Positions 62,342 through 64,000 of a DNA stretch of 64,000 nucleotides are shown one piece after another; the first letter of the stretch is position 1; every line of letters starts with the position of its first letter. Under the pieces are notes generated by a model. That model was not told the origin of the DNA, did not search any database, and saw only the letters and a list, made by a program, of their open reading frames with translations. Position numbers and translations under genes: made by a program. Location: positions 1 through 64,000 of the forward strand of contig JAJRQB010000056.1 of the NCBI GenBank assembly GCA_024280485.1, written 5' to 3'. The stretch comes from Deltaproteobacteria bacterium. GTDB lineage: Bacteria > Desulfobacterota > Desulfuromonadia > Desulfuromonadales > Geopsychrobacteraceae.

Positions 62342-62446
62342 CTAAGCGCTGACAGCTCCAACCAGAACGATCGTCGCAACAGAAATCGTACTGACAGCCA
62401 AGACAGTCAAAAGGACGGGCACCATAAACCAGTATAAATAACGCAT
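62342..62446 (-). CDS. Small hydrophobic membrane peptide of 34 residues
   Basis: An ORF too short for normal calling: starts MRYLYWFMVPVLL, continues with a strongly hydrophobic Ser/Thr/Val-rich stretch and ends LVGAVSA-stop. It would form one membrane helix. GAGGGAGAA lies seven bases before the ATG, a very good ribosome-binding site that rarely occurs by chance in front of such a sequence. It lies between the response regulator gene and the multicopper oxidase gene, all on the minus strand. Function unknown; it could be a small subunit or regulator of a membrane complex. Confidence 0.6.
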   Translation of the reverse strand: MRYLYWFMVPVLLTVLAVSTISVATIVLVGAVSA

Positions 62447-62626
62447 ATCAATTCTCCCTCACCCCCACCTACAGGACCGTTGCACACTGAATAACTTTAA
62501 TCTGACTTTAGTTTGACTCAATCAACACCACCATACAATGGGCGAACTGCGCAAAGGCACTACGCAAATCCCTACTTTTTTAGTCATATTTTCAGCCGGA
62601 CTACATCCTTACCAGAAATACGAACT

Positions 62627-63298
62627 TTATTCTTCCCAGAAATCAGAATCTAGCAGTCCGGTTCGCAAGGCATACTGCACCATCTGCACCGGGTTATCTG
62701 TGCCGATTTTGCGGCCGATATTGGCGCGATGTTTATCGACCGTTTTGGAACTGATACAGAGGACATCCGCAATCTGATGGCTGGTGTTTCCTTGGACAAT
62801 CAAATGAAATACTTGTTTCTCCCGATCAGACAGACTTTCGATGTGCTCACCGTGCCTTGCTCCTGAACGGCGATCTTCAACATAGCTGCCAATCACCGAA
62901 GCTTGAACCTGCGAACTCAGATAATATTTGCCCGCGGCTGCGGCGCGAACCGCTTCGAGCATATCGGAGCTGGGCGCTCCTTTGACAACGTAACCTAACG
63001 CACCCGCCTTAAGAGCCTGATGAACATAGGCTTCTTTCTCGTAACGTGACAATATCACCACGCCCGTATCAGGGACTGACTGCCGAATCAACTCGAGGGT
63101 TTCCAGGCCATTCATGCGCGGCATACCGATATCCATCAACATTACGTCAGGCTTACACTTGCGGGCTGTCTCCAGGGCCTCAACTCCGTCACTCGCCTGC
63201 CCCACCACCTCCATGTCGGTCTGGCTTTGCAGCAGCAGAACCATCCCTTCACGCATCAGGGCATGATCATCGGCTAGGGCAATTCTTATTGTGCTCAT
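62627..63298 (-). CDS. NarL/FixJ-family response regulator
   Basis: A 223-residue two-component regulator. The receiver domain has the acidic pair D10-D11, phospho-acceptor D56 in MLMDIGMPRMNG, and the conserved Lys in GYVVKGAP. The C-terminal LuxR-type helix-turn-helix is SLSDREKQVFHLIVQGNTSHQIADVLCISSKTVDKHRANIGRKIG. It should bind DNA when phosphorylated. Its ATG overlaps the kinase stop by four bases. Targets are unknown; the neighbouring small peptide and oxidase are candidates. Between its stop and the peptide (62447-62626) I see no gene or clear terminator. Confidence 0.95.
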   Translation of the reverse strand: MSTIRIALADDHALMREGMVLLLQSQTDMEVVGQASDGVEALETARKCKPDVMLMDIGMPRMNGLETLELIRQSVPDTGVVILSRYEKEAYVHQALKAGALGYVVKGAPSSDMLEAVRAAAAGKYYLSSQVQASVIGSYVEDRRSGARHGEHIESLSDREKQVFHLIVQGNTSHQIADVLCISSKTVDKHRANIGRKIGTDNPVQMVQYALRTGLLDSDFWEE

Positions 63299-64000
63299 AC
63301 GTAAGCCTCCACAAATAGATGTTCTTCAGCCGACTTAACCGGCAGAACAACCTTTATTTCCGTGCCTACACCTGGGGCGCTGTCGATGAACACATTGCCT
63401 CCAACTGCGGCGGCACGCTCACGCATACCGAGCAAGCCCAGCCCCCAGCCACCTGGTTTGCGCCGTATCACCTCTTCGTTGAAGCCGATTCCGTTATCAC
63501 AGACAGACAACAGAAGCTCTTCCCCACTCAACTGCAGCTCAACTGAAACACGGCTGGCTTCGGCATATTTACCGACATTATTGAGAGCCTCCTGGCAGAT
63601 ACGATAAAAAGCGATCTCTTTTTCATGCGGCAGGTAAACCTTCTGCTCGACCCCACAAAAGCGGGTGTCAATCTCGGGGTGCTGAGCGGCAAATTGATCC
63701 AGATGCCAATTAAGCGCAGGCACCAGGCCCAGATCATCGAGTATGACCGGGCGTAGATGATCACACATGTGGCGCAGATCAATTTCAAGGCGCTCGACCA
63801 GCGACAACAACCGGTCACACTGAGGCTCATATTGTTCAGGTGGACCATAGTTATGATCCCGGAGCATTTCAACCCCCAACTGAAAAGCACAGAGAACCTG
63901 GCCGAACTCATCATGCAGATCCTGAGCGAGATGCTTCTTCTCTTCTTCTGAACTATGCATAATCTTGCGCGACAAAGTACGAATATCCTCCTCGCTACGG
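63295..64000 (-). CDS. Sensor histidine kinase, NarX/DegS type (5' end beyond the window)
   Basis: The C-terminal part of a HisKA_3 kinase. The phospho-acceptor His is in EEKKHLAQDLHDEFGQVL. The ATPase domain shows ALNNVGKYAEASRVSVEL (N box), VCDNGIGFNEE (G1 box) and GWGLGLLGMRERAAAVGGNVFIDSAPGVGTEIKVVLP (G2 box). The reading frame stays open upstream to the window edge, so the sensor domain lies outside; a TTG at 63975 is not a likely start. It pairs with the overlapping response regulator gene. Confidence 0.93.
   Translation of the reverse strand, partial: RSEEDIRTLSRKIMHSSEEEKKHLAQDLHDEFGQVLCAFQLGVEMLRDHNYGPPEQYEPQCDRLLSLVERLEIDLRHMCDHLRPVILDDLGLVPALNWHLDQFAAQHPEIDTRFCGVEQKVYLPHEKEIAFYRICQEALNNVGKYAEASRVSVELQLSGEELLLSVCDNGIGFNEEVIRRKPGGWGLGLLGMRERAAAVGGNVFIDSAPGVGTEIKVVLPVKSAEEHLFVEAYV

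Overview
The window looks like a chromosome segment of an anaerobic, respiring deltaproteobacterium of the Desulfuromonadales type (Geobacter/Desulfuromonas/Pelobacter relatives). The reasons are a fourteen-gene complex I operon whose NuoF has extra ferredoxin-like domains, menaquinone synthesis by the futalosine route, an Rnf complex linked to 2-oxoacid:ferredoxin oxidoreductases, an AhpD-like selenoprotein, and a large secreted multicopper oxidase. This placement is inferred from gene content; no 16S gene is present.

Layout. 1-5.3 kb (+): terminator of an unseen upstream gene, PLP aminotransferase, plant-type glutamate-cysteine ligase, a hairpin-rich non-coding stretch, and transketolase. 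5.3-9 kb: oligoendopeptidase F (-), a GAF protein and a ten-repeat Sel1 protein (+). 9-16 kb (-): a menaquinone/maintenance cluster of UbiA/MqnP-like prenyltransferase, UbiX, mqnE, mqnC, hisC, mutY and rnd, with a REP-like inverted pair after ubiX. 16.1-17.7 kb (+): YqaA-like membrane protein and an MFS transporter. 17.7-22.4 kb (-): UbiD-like decarboxylase, recQ, xthA and a TVP38 family protein. 22.4-37.6 kb (-): nuoA to nuoN, with a clear sigma70-type promoter, a perfect 16-bp palindrome next to the -35, and a terminator. 37.8-40.7 kb (-): YadG/YadH-type ABC exporter, an AhpD-like selenoprotein read through an in-frame TGA, and Hsp33. 40.8-41.4 kb (+): PduO-type cobalamin adenosyltransferase.

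41.8-56.6 kb (+) is the most unusual part. It is a visibly GC-richer operon, rnfB - giant PFOR-like gene - rnfC - rnfD - rnfG - rnfE - rnfA - korA - korB - accessory protein. It joins an ion-pumping ferredoxin:NAD oxidoreductase to two separate 2-oxoacid:ferredoxin oxidoreductases. The last gene encodes a degenerate PFOR beta-like protein that shares the giant PFOR's C-terminal domain and ends in a small ferredoxin-like domain. I infer a dedicated ferredoxin circuit: Rnf may make reduced ferredoxin from NADH and the ion gradient for reductive carboxylation of acyl-CoA, or run in reverse during 2-oxoacid oxidation.

56.7-64 kb (-): three exported FKBP-family proteins, two lacking the usual active-site Asp, follow a multicopper oxidase carrying a lysine-rich coiled-coil insertion. 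Then come a hairpin, a previously uncalled 34-residue membrane peptide, a NarL-type response regulator, and its histidine kinase, which runs off the right edge.

Start codons were moved from the longest ORF wherever a Shine-Dalgarno sequence supported a downstream start. No rRNA, tRNA, CRISPR array or complete insertion sequence was found.
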